The notes under the pieces are model-generated. The model saw nothing but the letters and a program-made list of their open reading frames with translations. It was not told where the DNA came from and made no database searches. A DNA stretch of 64,000 nucleotides from contig NZ_GG695983.1 in the NCBI RefSeq assembly GCF_000159955.1, forward strand, positions 27,754 to 91,753, read 5' to 3'. The position numbers were made by a program, and so were the translations under genes. The stretch's first letter is position 1; every line of letters begins with the position of its first letter. Below are positions 25,097-34,712 of the stretch, piece by piece. The stretch comes from Paenibacillus sp. oral taxon 786 str. D14 (GTDB lineage Bacteria; Bacillota; Bacilli; Paenibacillales; Paenibacillaceae).

Positions 25097-26284
25097 ATGG
25101 AAAATGGAAATCGTTTTAGAAAAATGACCGTCATCGTCCTCGACAGCGTGGGGATCGGCGAACTGCCAGACGCCAAAAAATTCGGTGACGAAGGTGCGCA
25201 TACGCTGGGGCATATTTTGCAAACCGTACCGGGTACTAAGCTGCCTAACCTGCAAAAATTAGGACTGGGGAATATCGCGGAGCTGCCGAATCTGGATCCA
25301 GTGGACGAGCCGTTGGCTTACTTCGGTAAAATGGCTGAGATCTCTGCGGGCAAGGATACGATGACCGGCCACTGGGAGCTGATGGGTCTGAAGATCGAGA
25401 CTCCGTTCCAAACATATCCCAAAGGCTTCCCGCGTGATTTGATCGCTCGCTTCGAGCAAGAAACGGGGCGTAAAATCATCGGCAACAAGCCGGCTTCCGG
25501 TACGGAAATTTTGGTGGAGCTCGGGGAAGAGCATATGAAAACCGGAAGCTGGATCGTGTACACCTCGGCGGACAGCGTATTTCAAATTGCGGCCCATGAA
25601 GAGATTATCCCGCTGCCGGAGCTGTACCGGGCTTGCGAAATCGCTCGTCGGCTGACGCTTGAGCCGGAGCATTCCGTTGGGCGCGTAATCGCCCGTCCGT
25701 TTATCGGTCAACCGGGCAACTTCCAGCGCACGCCAAACCGCCACGATTATGCGGTAAAACCGCCGGAACCAACAGTACTAAACGCGTTGAAAAATGCCGG
25801 CAAGGAAGTGGTAGCCATCGGGAAGATTGGCGATATTTTCTCCGGGGAAGGGATTACCGCTTCGTATCCAACGAAGAGCAACCAGCATGGGATCGAAGAA
25901 ACGCTGCAGCGGATCGGCCAGGATTTCACCGGCATGCTGTTCACGAACCTGGTGGATTTCGACTCCTTGTACGGCCATCGTCGCGACCCGCAGGGCTACG
26001 CCCGTGCGTTGGAGGAGTTTGATGCGGCGGTACCGGATTTGTTGAAAAATGTGGGTGAGAACGACTTGCTGATCATTACGGCCGACCACGGCAACGATCC
26101 GATTCATGCCGGAACGGACCATACCCGCGAATACGTGCCGTTGCTTGTTTACGGGCCAAGCCTGAAAAAGCCGGGCAGCCTGGGCATCCGGGCAACGTAT
26201 GCCGATTTGGCCGCGACGATCGCCGACAATTTCGGGGTGCATGCAACCGAGCACGGAAAGAGCTTCTTACACGAACTCGTTTAA
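25097..26284 (+). CDS. deoB: Phosphopentomutase
   Basis: Interconverts (deoxy)ribose 1-phosphate and 5-phosphate, linking nucleoside breakdown to sugar metabolism. The 395-residue protein of the alkaline phosphatase superfamily has the metal-site motifs [13 protein letters not shown] at the N terminus, [13 protein letters not shown], and [21 protein letters not shown] near residue 325. ATG 25097 lies behind AAAGGAGTGATAGAAG. It forms an operon with punA and pdp, the two phosphorylases that make its substrate. Confidence 0.97.
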   Translation: MENGNRFRKMTVIVLDSVGIGELPDAKKFGDEGAHTLGHILQTVPGTKLPNLQKLGLGNIAELPNLDPVDEPLAYFGKMAEISAGKDTMTGHWELMGLKIETPFQTYPKGFPRDLIARFEQETGRKIIGNKPASGTEILVELGEEHMKTGSWIVYTSADSVFQIAAHEEIIPLPELYRACEIARRLTLEPEHSVGRVIARPFIGQPGNFQRTPNRHDYAVKPPEPTVLNALKNAGKEVVAIGKIGDIFSGEGITASYPTKSNQHGIEETLQRIGQDFTGMLFTNLVDFDSLYGHRRDPQGYARALEEFDAAVPDLLKNVGENDLLIITADHGNDPIHAGTDHTREYVPLLVYGPSLKKPGSLGIRATYADLAATIADNFGVHATEHGKSFLHELV

Positions 26285-26335
26285 GAGTAGAAGTTCAACT
26301 GTCATCTATAGCTTGTGAACCAGGAGGATTTTGAT

Positions 26336-27172
26336 ATGACGACGACATTAAACATTGGCATGATCCGGGAGGCAGCGGATTATATCCGTTCCCGGTCGAC
26401 GCTTACGCCAAAGGTAGGATTAATTCTGGGCTCTGGATTGGGCGTATTGGCTGATCATATTGAGGAGCCGGTCAGCATCAGCTACCGCGATATCCCGTTC
26501 TTTCCGCAGTCGACGGTAGAAGGCCACGCGGGTGAACTGTTGATCGGGACGGTGCAAGGCACGCCGGTCGTGCTGATGAAAGGCCGCTTCCACATGTACG
26601 AAGGATACGGGCCGGAAATGACTGCTTTCCCGGTACGGGTCATGAAGGAGCTGGGTGTTACAACGCTGCTGGTCACGAACGCGGCTGGTGGGGTGAACAC
26701 GTCCTATGAGCCAGGGGATCTCATGCTGATCTCCGACCATCTGAATCTCACAGGCCGTAATCCGTTGGTAGGTCCAAACGACGAGGAGCTGGGACCGCGC
26801 TTCCCGGACATGTCCCAAGCGTACAGCCGCCGTCTGCGTGAGATCGCACGGAAGGTCGCTGCAAACAAAGGAGTGCCTCTGCAAGAGGGCGTCTATGCCG
26901 GCTTGCTGGGCCCAACCTATGAGACGCCTGCGGAAATCCGCATGCTGCGGACGCTTGGTGCTGACGCGGTAGGGATGTCCACCGTTTCGGAAACGATCGT
27001 CGCCCGCCATGCCGGCATCGAGGTGCTGGGGATTTCCTGCATCAGCAATATGGCGGCAGGTATTTTGGACCAGCCGTTGTCCCACCAGGAGGTTATGGAG
27101 ACGACCGAGCGCGTGCGCGAGAAGTTTCTAAGCCTTGTATTGTCCATTATCCCGGAAATTGGCGAAGCTTAA
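26336..27172 (+). CDS. punA: Purine nucleoside phosphorylase, trimeric type
   Basis: Splits purine (deoxy)nucleosides, mainly guanosine and inosine types, with phosphate. The 278-residue protein has LILGSGLGVLADHIE, FPQSTVEGHAGELLIG, GRFHMYEGY, TNAAGGVN and GLLGPTYETPAEIRMLR, and ends with ISCISNMAAGI, all typical of the trimeric PNP-II family. ATG 26336 has CAGGAGG upstream. It is distinct from the hexameric-type DeoD at 33225. Confidence 0.95.
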   Translation: MTTTLNIGMIREAADYIRSRSTLTPKVGLILGSGLGVLADHIEEPVSISYRDIPFFPQSTVEGHAGELLIGTVQGTPVVLMKGRFHMYEGYGPEMTAFPVRVMKELGVTTLLVTNAAGGVNTSYEPGDLMLISDHLNLTGRNPLVGPNDEELGPRFPDMSQAYSRRLREIARKVAANKGVPLQEGVYAGLLGPTYETPAEIRMLRTLGADAVGMSTVSETIVARHAGIEVLGISCISNMAAGILDQPLSHQEVMETTERVREKFLSLVLSIIPEIGEA

Positions 27173-27193
27173 GAAGAACGGAGGCAGGGAGCG

Positions 27194-28525
27194 ATGAGAG
27201 CGGTAGATCTGATCCGTAAAAAAAGGGACGGCCAGGAGCTGACGAGCGAGGAAATTGGCTTTTTGGTCAAAGGGTACAGCGAGGGGCAGATCCCCGACTA
27301 CCAAATGTCCGCATGGGCGATGGCCGTTTATTATCAAGGGATGAGCGCCCGGGAGACGGCCGACCTGACGATGGCGATGGCCGGTTCCGGGGATACGATT
27401 GACCTCGGCTCCATCCGTGGCATTAAGGTCGACAAGCATTCGACTGGCGGGGTTGGCGATAAAACAACCGTCGTATTGGGCCCGCTCGTGGCGGCTGCCG
27501 GCGTGCCGGTCGCGAAGATGTCCGGCCGGGGGCTGGGGCATACCGGCGGGACGATCGACAAGCTGGAAGCGATCTCGGGATTCTCTGTAGAGCTTACGAA
27601 GGAGCAATTTTTCCGCCAGGTGAACGAAATTGGCCTCGCGGTCGTCGGCCAAAGCGGCAATATGACACCAGCCGACAAGAAGCTGTATGCGCTGCGGGAT
27701 GTCACCGCGACGGTGGATTCCATCCCGCTGATCGCCAGCAGCGTCATGAGCAAGAAGATCGCCGCCGGCGCAGATGCCATTGTGCTGGACGTCAAGACCG
27801 GCAGCGGCGCGTTCATGAAGACGCTGGAGGACTCGATCCGTCTGGCCAAGGCCATGGTTGATATCGGCACGCAGGTTGGCCGCCGCACGGTTGCCGTGAT
27901 CAGCGACATGGACCAACCGCTCGGTCACGCGATCGGCAATGCGCTGGAGATCAAGGAAGCCGTCGCAACGCTGCGGGGGGAAGGCCCGGCCGATCTCGAG
28001 GAGGTCTGCCTGATCCTGGCGTCGCACATGCTGATTCTCGGCGGCAAGGCGTCGAGCGAGGAAGAGGCTAAAGCCATGCTGGTCGAACAGATCAACAGCG
28101 GGCAAGCGCTGGAGAAGCTGAAGCAAATGGTTGCGGCGCAAGGCGGAAACACGGAGCAGATCGACCATCCAGAGCTGCTGCCGGAAGCGGAGCTGAAGGT
28201 GGACGTGAAGGCGACCGCGGGCGGATTTGTTGAATCGATTCAGGCTGAGGAGATCGGCCTCGCCGCCATGATGCTTGGGGCGGGCCGGGAAACGAAGGAA
28301 TCCGTCATCGACTTGGCTGCCGGCGTAGAGCTGCGCAAGAAAATCGGCGATCCGGTTGAGGCGGGCGAAACGCTGGCGGTGCTGCATCTGAACCGCAGCC
28401 ATGAAGCAGGCCTCGCGGAGGCGGAGCGGCGCATTCTAAACGCTTACGGCATTTCCAGCACGAAGGTGCCGCGCCGGCCGCTGGTTTTTGCGCTGGTGAC
28501 GCCGGACGGGATCAAGCGGTTCTGA
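27194..28525 (+). CDS. pdp: Pyrimidine-nucleoside phosphorylase
   Basis: Splits uridine, deoxyuridine and thymidine with phosphate. The 443-residue protein starts [17 protein letters not shown] and carries the family motif [20 protein letters not shown] (near residue 80), [16 protein letters not shown] and [14 protein letters not shown]-terminal domain has [29 protein letters not shown] precedes ATG 27194, 21 bases after punA. In B. subtilis pdp sits with dra and nupC; here it joins deoB and punA. Confidence 0.96.
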   Translation: MRAVDLIRKKRDGQELTSEEIGFLVKGYSEGQIPDYQMSAWAMAVYYQGMSARETADLTMAMAGSGDTIDLGSIRGIKVDKHSTGGVGDKTTVVLGPLVAAAGVPVAKMSGRGLGHTGGTIDKLEAISGFSVELTKEQFFRQVNEIGLAVVGQSGNMTPADKKLYALRDVTATVDSIPLIASSVMSKKIAAGADAIVLDVKTGSGAFMKTLEDSIRLAKAMVDIGTQVGRRTVAVISDMDQPLGHAIGNALEIKEAVATLRGEGPADLEEVCLILASHMLILGGKASSEEEAKAMLVEQINSGQALEKLKQMVAAQGGNTEQIDHPELLPEAELKVDVKATAGGFVESIQAEEIGLAAMMLGAGRETKESVIDLAAGVELRKKIGDPVEAGETLAVLHLNRSHEAGLAEAERRILNAYGISSTKVPRRPLVFALVTPDGIKRF

Positions 28526-28800
28526 GCGGTTCGGAATTTGCACCGGACAGCCGAAAGTTGCATGACGAAATAGCGGTATAAAATGGCCTTATTTTCGCTG
28601 AACGAAGGATTTATGGAGAAATAGAGGAATGGAATGGCCTTATTTTGGGCTGCAGACGATCAAACGGGGATATTTCCGCTTCCATCCGAAGAATAAGGGT
28701 AAAAAGTTCCTCTATTTGCGAATCAACGCCTCATATCAACAAAATAAGGCCTAAAACTTCCCTTATTCAAAGGGTTGTGGCATGTAACGCCAAGAAATCA
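28526..28800. repeat. Gene-free stretch with short direct and inverted repeats
   Basis: GGCCTTATTTT occurs at 28585-28595 and 28636-28646, and its complement AAAATAAGGCC at 28741-28751. The surrounding bases are also partly repeated (AAATGGCCTTATTTTCGCTG, GGAATGGCCTTATTTTGGGC). I see no gene in it. The pattern suggests a small intergenic repeat family. Confidence 0.6.
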
Positions 28801-28820
28801 AACGCCGAAAGGCGTTTTTT
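28801..28820 (+). terminator. Intrinsic terminator upstream of dacF
   Basis: AACGCC-GAAA-GGCGTT with a GNRA tetraloop followed by T-rich sequence. Confidence 0.85.
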
Positions 28821-28905
28821 CTTTTGGTGCCAGGAATATTATTCCTCTTTCATGCCGATACTAGGTTAGCAGAATCCAGACTTATGTCTAGAAGGAGGAT
28901 AAACC

Positions 28906-30096
28906 TTGAAAAGACGGATGTTGACCTGGTTTGCCGCGTTCGTATTGGCCGTATCGGTGTGGCCGACCTACACCAGTGCTAATCATGGCGGTCCGCATGA
29001 CGGGGATGATGAAATCGCATTGGCGGAAAATGCGTTGTCCGCCGTCTTAATCGATGCCGATACCGGCACAGTAATTTACGAGAAGAAGAGTCATGAGAAG
29101 CTGCCACCTGCCAGCATCACCAAAATCATGACGATGTTGCTGACCATGGAGGCGATCGATAACGGCACGCTGAAGCTGACCGATAAGGTGACGACAAGCG
29201 AATATGCGGCATCGATGGGCGGCTCGCAGATCTTTCTGGAGCCGGGCGAAACGATGACTGTGGATGAGCTGTTGAAGGGCGTGGCTATGGCGTCTGGGAA
29301 CGATGCGTCCGTGGCGCTTGCCGAGAAGATCGCCGGCTCGGAAAAAGCCTTCGTCAAAATGATGAACGAGCGAGCGCAGCAGCTGGGACTCAAGGATACG
29401 CATTTTGCGAACTGCAACGGCTTGCCGGTGGCGGACCATTATAGCTCAGCTTACGATATCGCCATTATGAGCCGGGAGCTGCTGAAGCATGAGGAGATTA
29501 CGAAGTATACCGGGGCGTATCAGGATTATTTGCGCCAAGGCACCGAGAAGCCGTTCTGGCTCGTGAATACGAACAAACTCGTGCGCTTCTACAGCGGGGC
29601 AGACGGCCTGAAAACCGGCTATACCTCGGAAGCGAAGTTCTGCCTGGCCGCTACCGCAAAACGTGACGGACTTCGCCTGATCGCTGTAGTGCTGGGCGAG
29701 CCGAATACTAAAACGCGGAACAGCGAAGTCTCGGCGATGTTCGATTACGCCTTCTCGCAATACGCGTTGCTGCCGATTTATCAAGCCGGGGAAACGATTG
29801 GCAAGGTGAAGGTGCAGAAGGGGATGAGCGCCCAGTTGGAGCTGACCGCCGCCAAACCGCTGAATGTACTGGTCAAAAAGGGTGTGAAGCAAGACAGCAT
29901 CACGCATAAGTTGATCGCACCAGAAAAGCTTGCAGCACCGATTAAAGCCGGTCAAACGATCGGCAAGCTGGTCGTCTATCAGGATGGCCGCACGTTGACA
30001 GAGTTCGAGCTGACCGCCCCTGCGGACATTGATAAAGCGGGCTGGTGGACATTGTTCAAGCGAACCGCGGCACACTTGTTTTTTGTAGATTCATAG
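28906..30096 (+). CDS. dacF: D-alanyl-D-alanine carboxypeptidase DacF-like
   Basis: Penicillin-binding carboxypeptidase (class C low molecular weight) that trims peptidoglycan stem peptides; DacF acts in cortex formation of spores. The 396-residue protein has a signal peptide (about 1-25, cleaved near TSANHGG) and the active-site triad motifs SITK (ASITKIM), SGND (ASGND, the SxN motif) and KTG (LKTGYTS). The C-terminal part is the usual beta domain. The TTG start at 28906 lies behind GAAGGAGGA. It precedes the spoIIA operon exactly as in B. subtilis, where read-through joins them. Confidence 0.92.
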   Translation: MKRRMLTWFAAFVLAVSVWPTYTSANHGGPHDGDDEIALAENALSAVLIDADTGTVIYEKKSHEKLPPASITKIMTMLLTMEAIDNGTLKLTDKVTTSEYAASMGGSQIFLEPGETMTVDELLKGVAMASGNDASVALAEKIAGSEKAFVKMMNERAQQLGLKDTHFANCNGLPVADHYSSAYDIAIMSRELLKHEEITKYTGAYQDYLRQGTEKPFWLVNTNKLVRFYSGADGLKTGYTSEAKFCLAATAKRDGLRLIAVVLGEPNTKTRNSEVSAMFDYAFSQYALLPIYQAGETIGKVKVQKGMSAQLELTAAKPLNVLVKKGVKQDSITHKLIAPEKLAAPIKAGQTIGKLVVYQDGRTLTEFELTAPADIDKAGWWTLFKRTAAHLFFVDS

Positions 30097-30122
30097 GGCT
30101 TTTCTTCTAGTTTTGTCAGGCG

Positions 30123-30150
30123 GCAGGAATCCGGCCTGAGGTCGTAGAAT
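30123..30150 (+). promoter_or_regulatory. Sigma-H promoter of the spoIIA operon
   Basis: GCAGGAATC (30123-30131) and GTAGAAT (30144-30150), 12 bases apart, match the sigma-H consensus RnAGGAwww-N11/12-RnnGAAT except for one base. The same sigma factor transcribes spoIIA in B. subtilis. Confidence 0.75.
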
Positions 30151-30186
30151 TGTTGTGTTCATGTCTAGGGAGGAGAGTGAACAGGC

Positions 30187-30540
30187 GTGAATTTGCATGT
30201 GGAAATGGTAAGACACCGCGAGACATTAATTGTACGCTTGAGCGGGGAATTGGATCATCATACGGCGGACAACGTCCGCATGCGGATGGATGAAGAAATC
30301 GCCCGCGGGAACTGCCGCAATCTGGTGTTAAGCCTCAAAGAGCTGCAGTTTATGGATAGCTCCGGCATCGGCGTCATCCTCGGAAGATATAAGCTGATCA
30401 AGCAAAAGGGCGGGAAGATGGTCGTATGTGACGTCAACCCGCCGGTATATCGACTGCTGGAAATGTCGGGATTGTTTAAAATTATGTCCATCTTCGAAAA
30501 CGAGGATCTGGCGCTGACGGAACTGGAGGTGGCCCTGTGA
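30187..30540 (+). CDS. spoIIAA: Anti-sigma-F factor antagonist SpoIIAA
   Basis: STAS-domain protein that, when unphosphorylated, frees sigma-F from SpoIIAB in the forespore. The 117-residue protein has the phosphorylation-site motif [15 protein letters not shown] with Ser58 at the same position as in B. subtilis. GTG 30187 lies behind GGGAGGAGAGTGAACAGGC. It overlaps spoIIAB by four bases (GTGA), so the two are translated together. Confidence 0.96.
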   Translation: MNLHVEMVRHRETLIVRLSGELDHHTADNVRMRMDEEIARGNCRNLVLSLKELQFMDSSGIGVILGRYKLIKQKGGKMVVCDVNPPVYRLLEMSGLFKIMSIFENEDLALTELEVAL

Positions 30541-30998
30541 GTACCAACGCGAATCAAGCCGGGAATTTCATGAAACTTCAATTTGCCGCGAAGTCCGAAA
30601 ATGAATCGTTTGCCCGGGTGACCGTCGCTGCCTTCGTTTCTCAGCTGGATCCTACGATGGATGAAATCACCGACTTGAAGACGGTGGTTTCGGAAGCGGT
30701 CACCAATTCCATCATCCACGGATATGACGGGAACCCGGAAGGGATTGTCACCATCTCTGCTTCCATTGAGGGCGATACGGTGACCTTGATCATCGAGGAT
30801 CAAGGCCGAGGTATTGAGGATGTGGAATTGGCGAAGCAGCCGCTTTATACGTCGAAGCCGGAACTGGAGCGCTCGGGGATGGGCTTTACGATTATGGAAA
30901 ATTTTATGGATGAATTCGATGTGACCAGCGAGATTGGCGGGGGCACGCGCATTCGGATGAAGAAGAGGATTGTATCCAAGAAAGCTTTATACAATTAG
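30537..30998 (+). CDS. spoIIAB: Anti-sigma-F factor and kinase SpoIIAB
   Basis: GHKL-type serine kinase that holds sigma-F inactive and phosphorylates SpoIIAA. The 153-residue protein has the N box [15 protein letters not shown], the G1 box [13 protein letters not shown] and the G2 part [14 protein letters not shown]. The GTG at 30537 is coupled to spoIIAA. The family core [17 protein letters not shown] begins at an ATG 11 codons further, which may be the true start; the first residues ([10 protein letters not shown]) would then be an extension. Confidence 0.95.
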   Translation: MSTNANQAGNFMKLQFAAKSENESFARVTVAAFVSQLDPTMDEITDLKTVVSEAVTNSIIHGYDGNPEGIVTISASIEGDTVTLIIEDQGRGIEDVELAKQPLYTSKPELERSGMGFTIMENFMDEFDVTSEIGGGTRIRMKKRIVSKKALYN

Positions 30999-31009
30999 GG
31001 GTTGGAGCT

Positions 31010-31765
31010 ATGGATGCCGAAGTGAAGCAAATCTCGAGAGAGTTTTTGGACGACACGGAAGTGAAACGGTTGATCGCCCTGAGTCAATCCGGGGACAACG
31101 CTGCTAGAGACCGGCTGGTGAACTGCAACATTCGACTTGTCTGGTCCGTCGTGCAGCGGTTTATGAATCGGGGATACGAACCCGAGGATTTGTTTCAAAT
31201 CGGCTGTATCGGCCTGCTGAAGTCGGTGGACAAGTTTGATCTCAGCTATGATGTGAAGTTTTCTACGTATGCGGTGCCGATGATCATCGGGGAAATTCAG
31301 CGGTTCCTGCGCGATGACGGGACGCTGAAGGTCAGCCGTTCATTGAAGGAGATGGCGAACAAGGTTCGCAAGAAGAAGGATGAACTGTCCAAACAGCTGG
31401 GCCGGCTTCCAACCGTCAAGGAAGTTGCCGATGAGCTGGGTGTTACACCCGAGGATGTCGTGTTTGCCCAAGAGGCGAACAAACCGCCGGCATCCATTCA
31501 CGAAACCGTATTTGAAAATGATGGCGATCCGATCACACTGATGGATCAAATTGCTGACGAGACCCAGGAGCGCTGGTTCGACAAGCTGGCACTACATGAA
31601 GCGATCGACGGCTTAACCGACCGGGAACGTCTTATCGTGTACCTTAGGTACTATCGCGACCAGACCCAATCAGAGGTGGCGACCCGGCTTGGGATATCCC
31701 AGGTTCAGGTGTCCAGGCTCGAGAAAAAAATATTACAAAGCATTCGCGATCAGATCGCGCAATGA
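31010..31765 (+). CDS. sigF: RNA polymerase sporulation sigma factor sigma-F
   Basis: Forespore-specific sigma factor. The 251-residue protein has region 2 (LVNCNIRLVWSVVQRF, DLFQIGCIGLLKSVDKFD, FSTYAVPMIIGEIQRFLRDD), region 3 (KVSRSLKEMANKVRK) and region 4 (LTDRERLIVYLRYYRDQTQSEVATRLGISQVQVSRLEKK). ATG 31010 comes 11 bases after spoIIAB with GGGGTTGGAGCT upstream. The three-gene set is complete. Confidence 0.97.
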   Translation: MDAEVKQISREFLDDTEVKRLIALSQSGDNAARDRLVNCNIRLVWSVVQRFMNRGYEPEDLFQIGCIGLLKSVDKFDLSYDVKFSTYAVPMIIGEIQRFLRDDGTLKVSRSLKEMANKVRKKKDELSKQLGRLPTVKEVADELGVTPEDVVFAQEANKPPASIHETVFENDGDPITLMDQIADETQERWFDKLALHEAIDGLTDRERLIVYLRYYRDQTQSEVATRLGISQVQVSRLEKKILQSIRDQIAQ

Positions 31766-31770
31766 AAGGG

Positions 31771-31828
31771 CAAGCCCTTCGGACAGCGTCAGCCTTCAAC
31801 GGCGCGCTGAACCGAGGGGCTTGTGTAT
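31771..31828. terminator. Long hairpin between sigF and the chromate transporter genes
   Basis: CAAGCCCTTCGG pairs with CCGAGGGGCTTG (11 of 12 positions), and an inner CAGCG...GCC/GGC...CGCTG stem continues it. It lies between convergent genes, but lacks a clear T-run on either side, so termination is uncertain. Confidence 0.55.
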
Positions 31829-31843
31829 TGATACAGACCGCGC

Positions 31844-32386
31844 TTAAACATAATGCTGGAGCACTACTCCACCGTAAATGAACGCCGCTACGATGACAAT
31901 GGCTGGATGGATTTTACGGCGCTCCATTGCCCAGAACGCGATGGCTGCGATCACCAGCGTCTGCCAGATGCCGATCGTGCCCATGGGCTCCTTGGCCATC
32001 TGCCACGTGAGGGTGATCATCATAACCGCAATCACCGGCTGCACGAGCAAGGTCATCCCTTTGACGATGCTGGATTGGCGGTATTTGGCAAGCAGGCGCA
32101 GCAGCAGGATAAGGCCGGCCGCCGAGGGCAGCACGGTGCCCAGCAGCGCAAGTCCAAGGCCGATCCAACCGCCGACCTCAAAGCCTACGTAGGCGGCGAT
32201 TTTGGTGGCGATGGGGCCTGGTAAGGCGTTGCCGAGGGCAAGCATATTGGAAAATTCCGCATCCGACAGCCAATGATAGTGGGGCACGATCTCCTGGTAC
32301 ATTAACGGAATGGAGGAGGGGCCTCCGCCATAGCCCAGCAAATTGGCGATCAGGAAGCCAAGCAGCAAGTTCAGCCAATCGATCAT
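31844..32386 (-). CDS. Chromate transporter ChrA, second short subunit
   Basis: 180-residue half-size CHR protein with about six membrane segments, starting with LLLGFLIANLLGYGGGPSSIPLMY, and the family stretch NMLALGNALPGPIATKIAAYVGFEVGGW. Half-size CHR proteins come as pairs that together export chromate (or transport a related anion). It overlaps the end of the first subunit gene by four bases (ATGA). No ChrB-type regulator lies nearby. The real substrate is unknown. Confidence 0.88.
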   Translation of the reverse strand: MIDWLNLLLGFLIANLLGYGGGPSSIPLMYQEIVPHYHWLSDAEFSNMLALGNALPGPIATKIAAYVGFEVGGWIGLGLALLGTVLPSAAGLILLLRLLAKYRQSSIVKGMTLLVQPVIAVMMITLTWQMAKEPMGTIGIWQTLVIAAIAFWAMERRKIHPAIVIVAAFIYGGVVLQHYV

Positions 32387-32985
32387 GGGCCATCTCCTTC
32401 CCCGTCCGGTCGCTTACGCTTGCTGCGGAAGCGCGCCATCGCTCGGTAATGTACGGCACCGTAGCCAAGGAACAACACAATCACGAGCGCTGGATGAACT
32501 TGCAAGACCACCAGCAGCAATAGGGCCAGGAGCATGAACAGGATACCGGAGATGACGCCGAGCCCTTTGATTCCTTTTTTCGCAAATTCATAAGCCATGA
32601 CTCCGAGCATAACGGCGATCACAGGCGAGACAGCCGCGATCATCCCTTTCACGACGCGAGACCCAGCTAGAAGATTCACAGCTGAGAGCAGCAGGAGCAT
32701 CGCCAGGACACTGGGGAAGATGTGCATGATCACAGCATAGAACGCTCCCAGAACCCCTCTACGCTTATAGCCCAGGTAGGCGGCCATCTTCGTTGCGATG
32801 GGGCCGGGCAAGGCGTTGGCGATGGCGAGAATTTCGCCAAACTCTTCATCGCCAAGCCACTGATAACGCTTGACGGCATCGTGCCGGATCAAGGGGATGA
32901 CGGAAGGTCCGCCACCGTAACCTAACACGCCGGTTCTAACCATGGATACGCCCAGGTCCAAATAATCTTTAAGATGAGGTTTCAA
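32383..32985 (-). CDS. Chromate transporter ChrA, first short subunit
   Basis: 200-residue partner of the previous gene with the same core: GVLGYGGGPSVIPLIRHDAV and IANALPGPIATKMAAYLGYK. The start is a TTG at 32985 behind GGAGGGAACCGC. Six hydrophobic segments are visible and a basic tail (RFRSKRKRPDGEGDGP). The two halves are homologous to each other, consistent with a dimeric transporter made of inverted halves. Expression would come from the gap 32986-33224, which holds a CCCTAT-T-ATAGGG palindrome. Confidence 0.88.
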   Translation of the reverse strand: MKPHLKDYLDLGVSMVRTGVLGYGGGPSVIPLIRHDAVKRYQWLGDEEFGEILAIANALPGPIATKMAAYLGYKRRGVLGAFYAVIMHIFPSVLAMLLLLSAVNLLAGSRVVKGMIAAVSPVIAVMLGVMAYEFAKKGIKGLGVISGILFMLLALLLLVVLQVHPALVIVLFLGYGAVHYRAMARFRSKRKRPDGEGDGP

Positions 32986-33046
32986 GCGGTTCCCTCCTTT
33001 GTTCTTAAGTTACCCGACTTCGCCCAATCCTAGAATAACCAGTCAA

Positions 33047-33059
33047 CCCTATTATAGGG
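33047..33059. promoter_or_regulatory. Palindrome in the chrA/deoD divergent gap
   Basis: CCCTAT-T-ATAGGG is a perfect 6-bp inverted repeat around one base, 62 bases upstream of the first chrA gene. It could be an operator for either gene; I know no protein that fits. Confidence 0.4.
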
Positions 33060-33224
33060 GGAAGGAGAGGGAAGCGGCGAAAAAATGTGCATCGTGAGGC
33101 AGGTGCATCAATGCATCAATACGGTTCTGCGGTGATTGCATCCATGTACGATGGTTGTCGCATCCTATATAATAAAGAGCGTTGATATCAATACCAAAAT
33201 TGGAAGCAAGGGAGATACCAGAAC

Positions 33225-33932
33225 ATGAGTGTACATATCGCAGCGAAACCGGGAGAAATCGCCGAAACGATCCTGCTGCCTGGAGATCCGCTCCGGGCTA
33301 AATTTATCGCCGAGACGTATTTGAGCGACGTCATCTGTTATAACGAAGTGCGCGGCATGCTTGGCTTTACCGGAACGTATCAAGGAAAACGAATTTCCGT
33401 TCAAGGGACCGGCATGGGCATCCCATCGATCTCAATCTATGTGAATGAGCTGTTGAAGGAATACGGTGTCAAAAATCTGATCCGCGTGGGAACATGCGGC
33501 GGCATGCAGCCGCATGTACATGTGCGTGACGTGATTTTGGCTCAAGCTTCTTGTACCGATTCCAGCATGAACCGCCATGTCTTTAGCGGTTACGACTTTG
33601 CGCCGATTGCGAACTTCGAGCTGCTGAAGGCAGCATATGAGCGCGGTGTGGAGAAAGGGTTGAAGCTGCATGTCGGTAACATTTTCAGCTCGGATATGTT
33701 CTATCGCGACGATACAAGCGTAACTCAGCTGCTGATGAAATACGGCGTGTTAGGCGTTGAAATGGAAACCACGGCCCTCTACACCTTGGCTGCCAAATAC
33801 GGCGTGAAGGCGTTGACGATTCTAACCGTCAGCGACCATCTGCTGACGGGAGAGGAGACGACGGCGGAGGAACGGCAAACGACGTTTAAGCAAATGATGG
33901 AAGTGGCTCTGGATACGGCAGCATCGCTGTAA
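33225..33932 (+). CDS. deoD: Purine nucleoside phosphorylase DeoD-type
   Basis: Hexameric-type phosphorylase with broad purine range including adenosine. The 235-residue protein has [14 protein letters not shown] (phosphate-binding), [31 protein letters not shown] and the active-site Asp in [14 protein letters not shown] 33225 follows AAGGGAGATACCAGAAC. A TATAAT at 33168-33173 lies upstream without a clear -35. A strong terminator follows. Confidence 0.96.
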   Translation: MSVHIAAKPGEIAETILLPGDPLRAKFIAETYLSDVICYNEVRGMLGFTGTYQGKRISVQGTGMGIPSISIYVNELLKEYGVKNLIRVGTCGGMQPHVHVRDVILAQASCTDSSMNRHVFSGYDFAPIANFELLKAAYERGVEKGLKLHVGNIFSSDMFYRDDTSVTQLLMKYGVLGVEMETTALYTLAAKYGVKALTILTVSDHLLTGEETTAEERQTTFKQMMEVALDTAASL

Positions 33933-33950
33933 TCCCAGAACCATCGAATT

Positions 33951-33994
33951 AAGCATGGGAACGGATGCGTGAGCATACGTCCCATGCTTTTTTT
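33951..33994 (+). terminator. Intrinsic terminator after deoD
   Basis: AAGCATGGGAACG pairs with CGTCCCATGCTT (with one bulge) and runs into T7. Confidence 0.9.
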
Positions 33995-34009
33995 GCGTGC
34001 AAAGAGTAA

Positions 34010-34039
34010 GAGTAAAGCCTCTCCTCCCTTGGCATACTA
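34010..34039 (+). promoter_or_regulatory. Sigma-G promoter of the spoVA operon
   Basis: GAGTA (34010-34014) and a perfect CATACTA (34033-34039), 18 bases apart, match the sigma-G consensus GmATR-N17/18-CATnMTA in 11 of 12 positions. Sigma-G transcribes spoVA in B. subtilis. Confidence 0.7.
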
Positions 34040-34070
34040 TGGGCAATACGCTAGTGGAAGGGTGGTCAGC

Positions 34071-34712
34071 ATGGAGAAAGAGTCTGCGTCCATCGTCTAT
34101 TTGCGTCTGCGCAAGCAAGTCGGGCTTCCCGCTGGGGCGCCGATTCGGCTGCGGGACGTAGCCCGTGTGCTGGCAGAGCCGGAGCTGGAGGGCAAGCTGC
34201 TGGAGCTGGAGTTGGACCGGCCGGAGCAACGGGATGGGAATCTGATCGTGATTGATACGCTGCGGGTCATTTCGGCGATTCAATCGAAGTTTCCCGGGCT
34301 GCGGATTGAGTTGCTTGGCGAGCCCCATGTACTCGTGGAAATGATCAAAGCCGAGAAGAAACCATCTTTGCTGCTGTTTGCCTTAGTTTGGCTGCTGCTC
34401 TTCTTCGGAGCGGCCTTGACCATCATGAACTTTCACGCCGACGTCAGCATGCCCGAGGTTCAGGTCCGAATCGTGGAGATGATCACGGGGGAGAAGGACG
34501 AGCATCCTTACCTGTTTCAAGGGGCCTATTCCGTAGGCATCGGTTTTGGGATGATCGTCTTCTTTAATCATTTATTTAAGAAAAAATGGAACGAGGAACC
34601 CACCCCGCTTGAAGTCGAAATGTTCCTCTACCAGGAGAACTTGAACCAATACGTCGTTGCCGAAGAGTTAAAGAAAATGCACCGTGCCGACTCGTCGGCG
34701 AAGCGAAACTGA
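34071..34712 (+). CDS. spoVAA: Stage V sporulation protein AA
   Basis: Part of the SpoVA channel system in the spore inner membrane, which takes up dipicolinic acid during sporulation and releases it in germination. The 213-residue protein has a soluble N-terminal part (IVYLRLRKQVGLPAGAPIRLRDVARV) and two membrane segments (about 105-125 and 155-175), with a conserved FFNHLFKKKWNEEPTPLEVEMFLYQ tail split between. ATG 34071 lies behind GGAAGGGTGGTCAGC and a candidate sigma-G promoter. Its stop overlaps the spoVAB start by one base. Confidence 0.9.
   Translation: MEKESASIVYLRLRKQVGLPAGAPIRLRDVARVLAEPELEGKLLELELDRPEQRDGNLIVIDTLRVISAIQSKFPGLRIELLGEPHVLVEMIKAEKKPSLLLFALVWLLLFFGAALTIMNFHADVSMPEVQVRIVEMITGEKDEHPYLFQGAYSVGIGFGMIVFFNHLFKKKWNEEPTPLEVEMFLYQENLNQYVVAEELKKMHRADSSAKRN

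Noticed and set aside
27128..28402. 424-codon open frame on the minus strand
   Set aside because: Antisense to pdp, with no recognisable domain.
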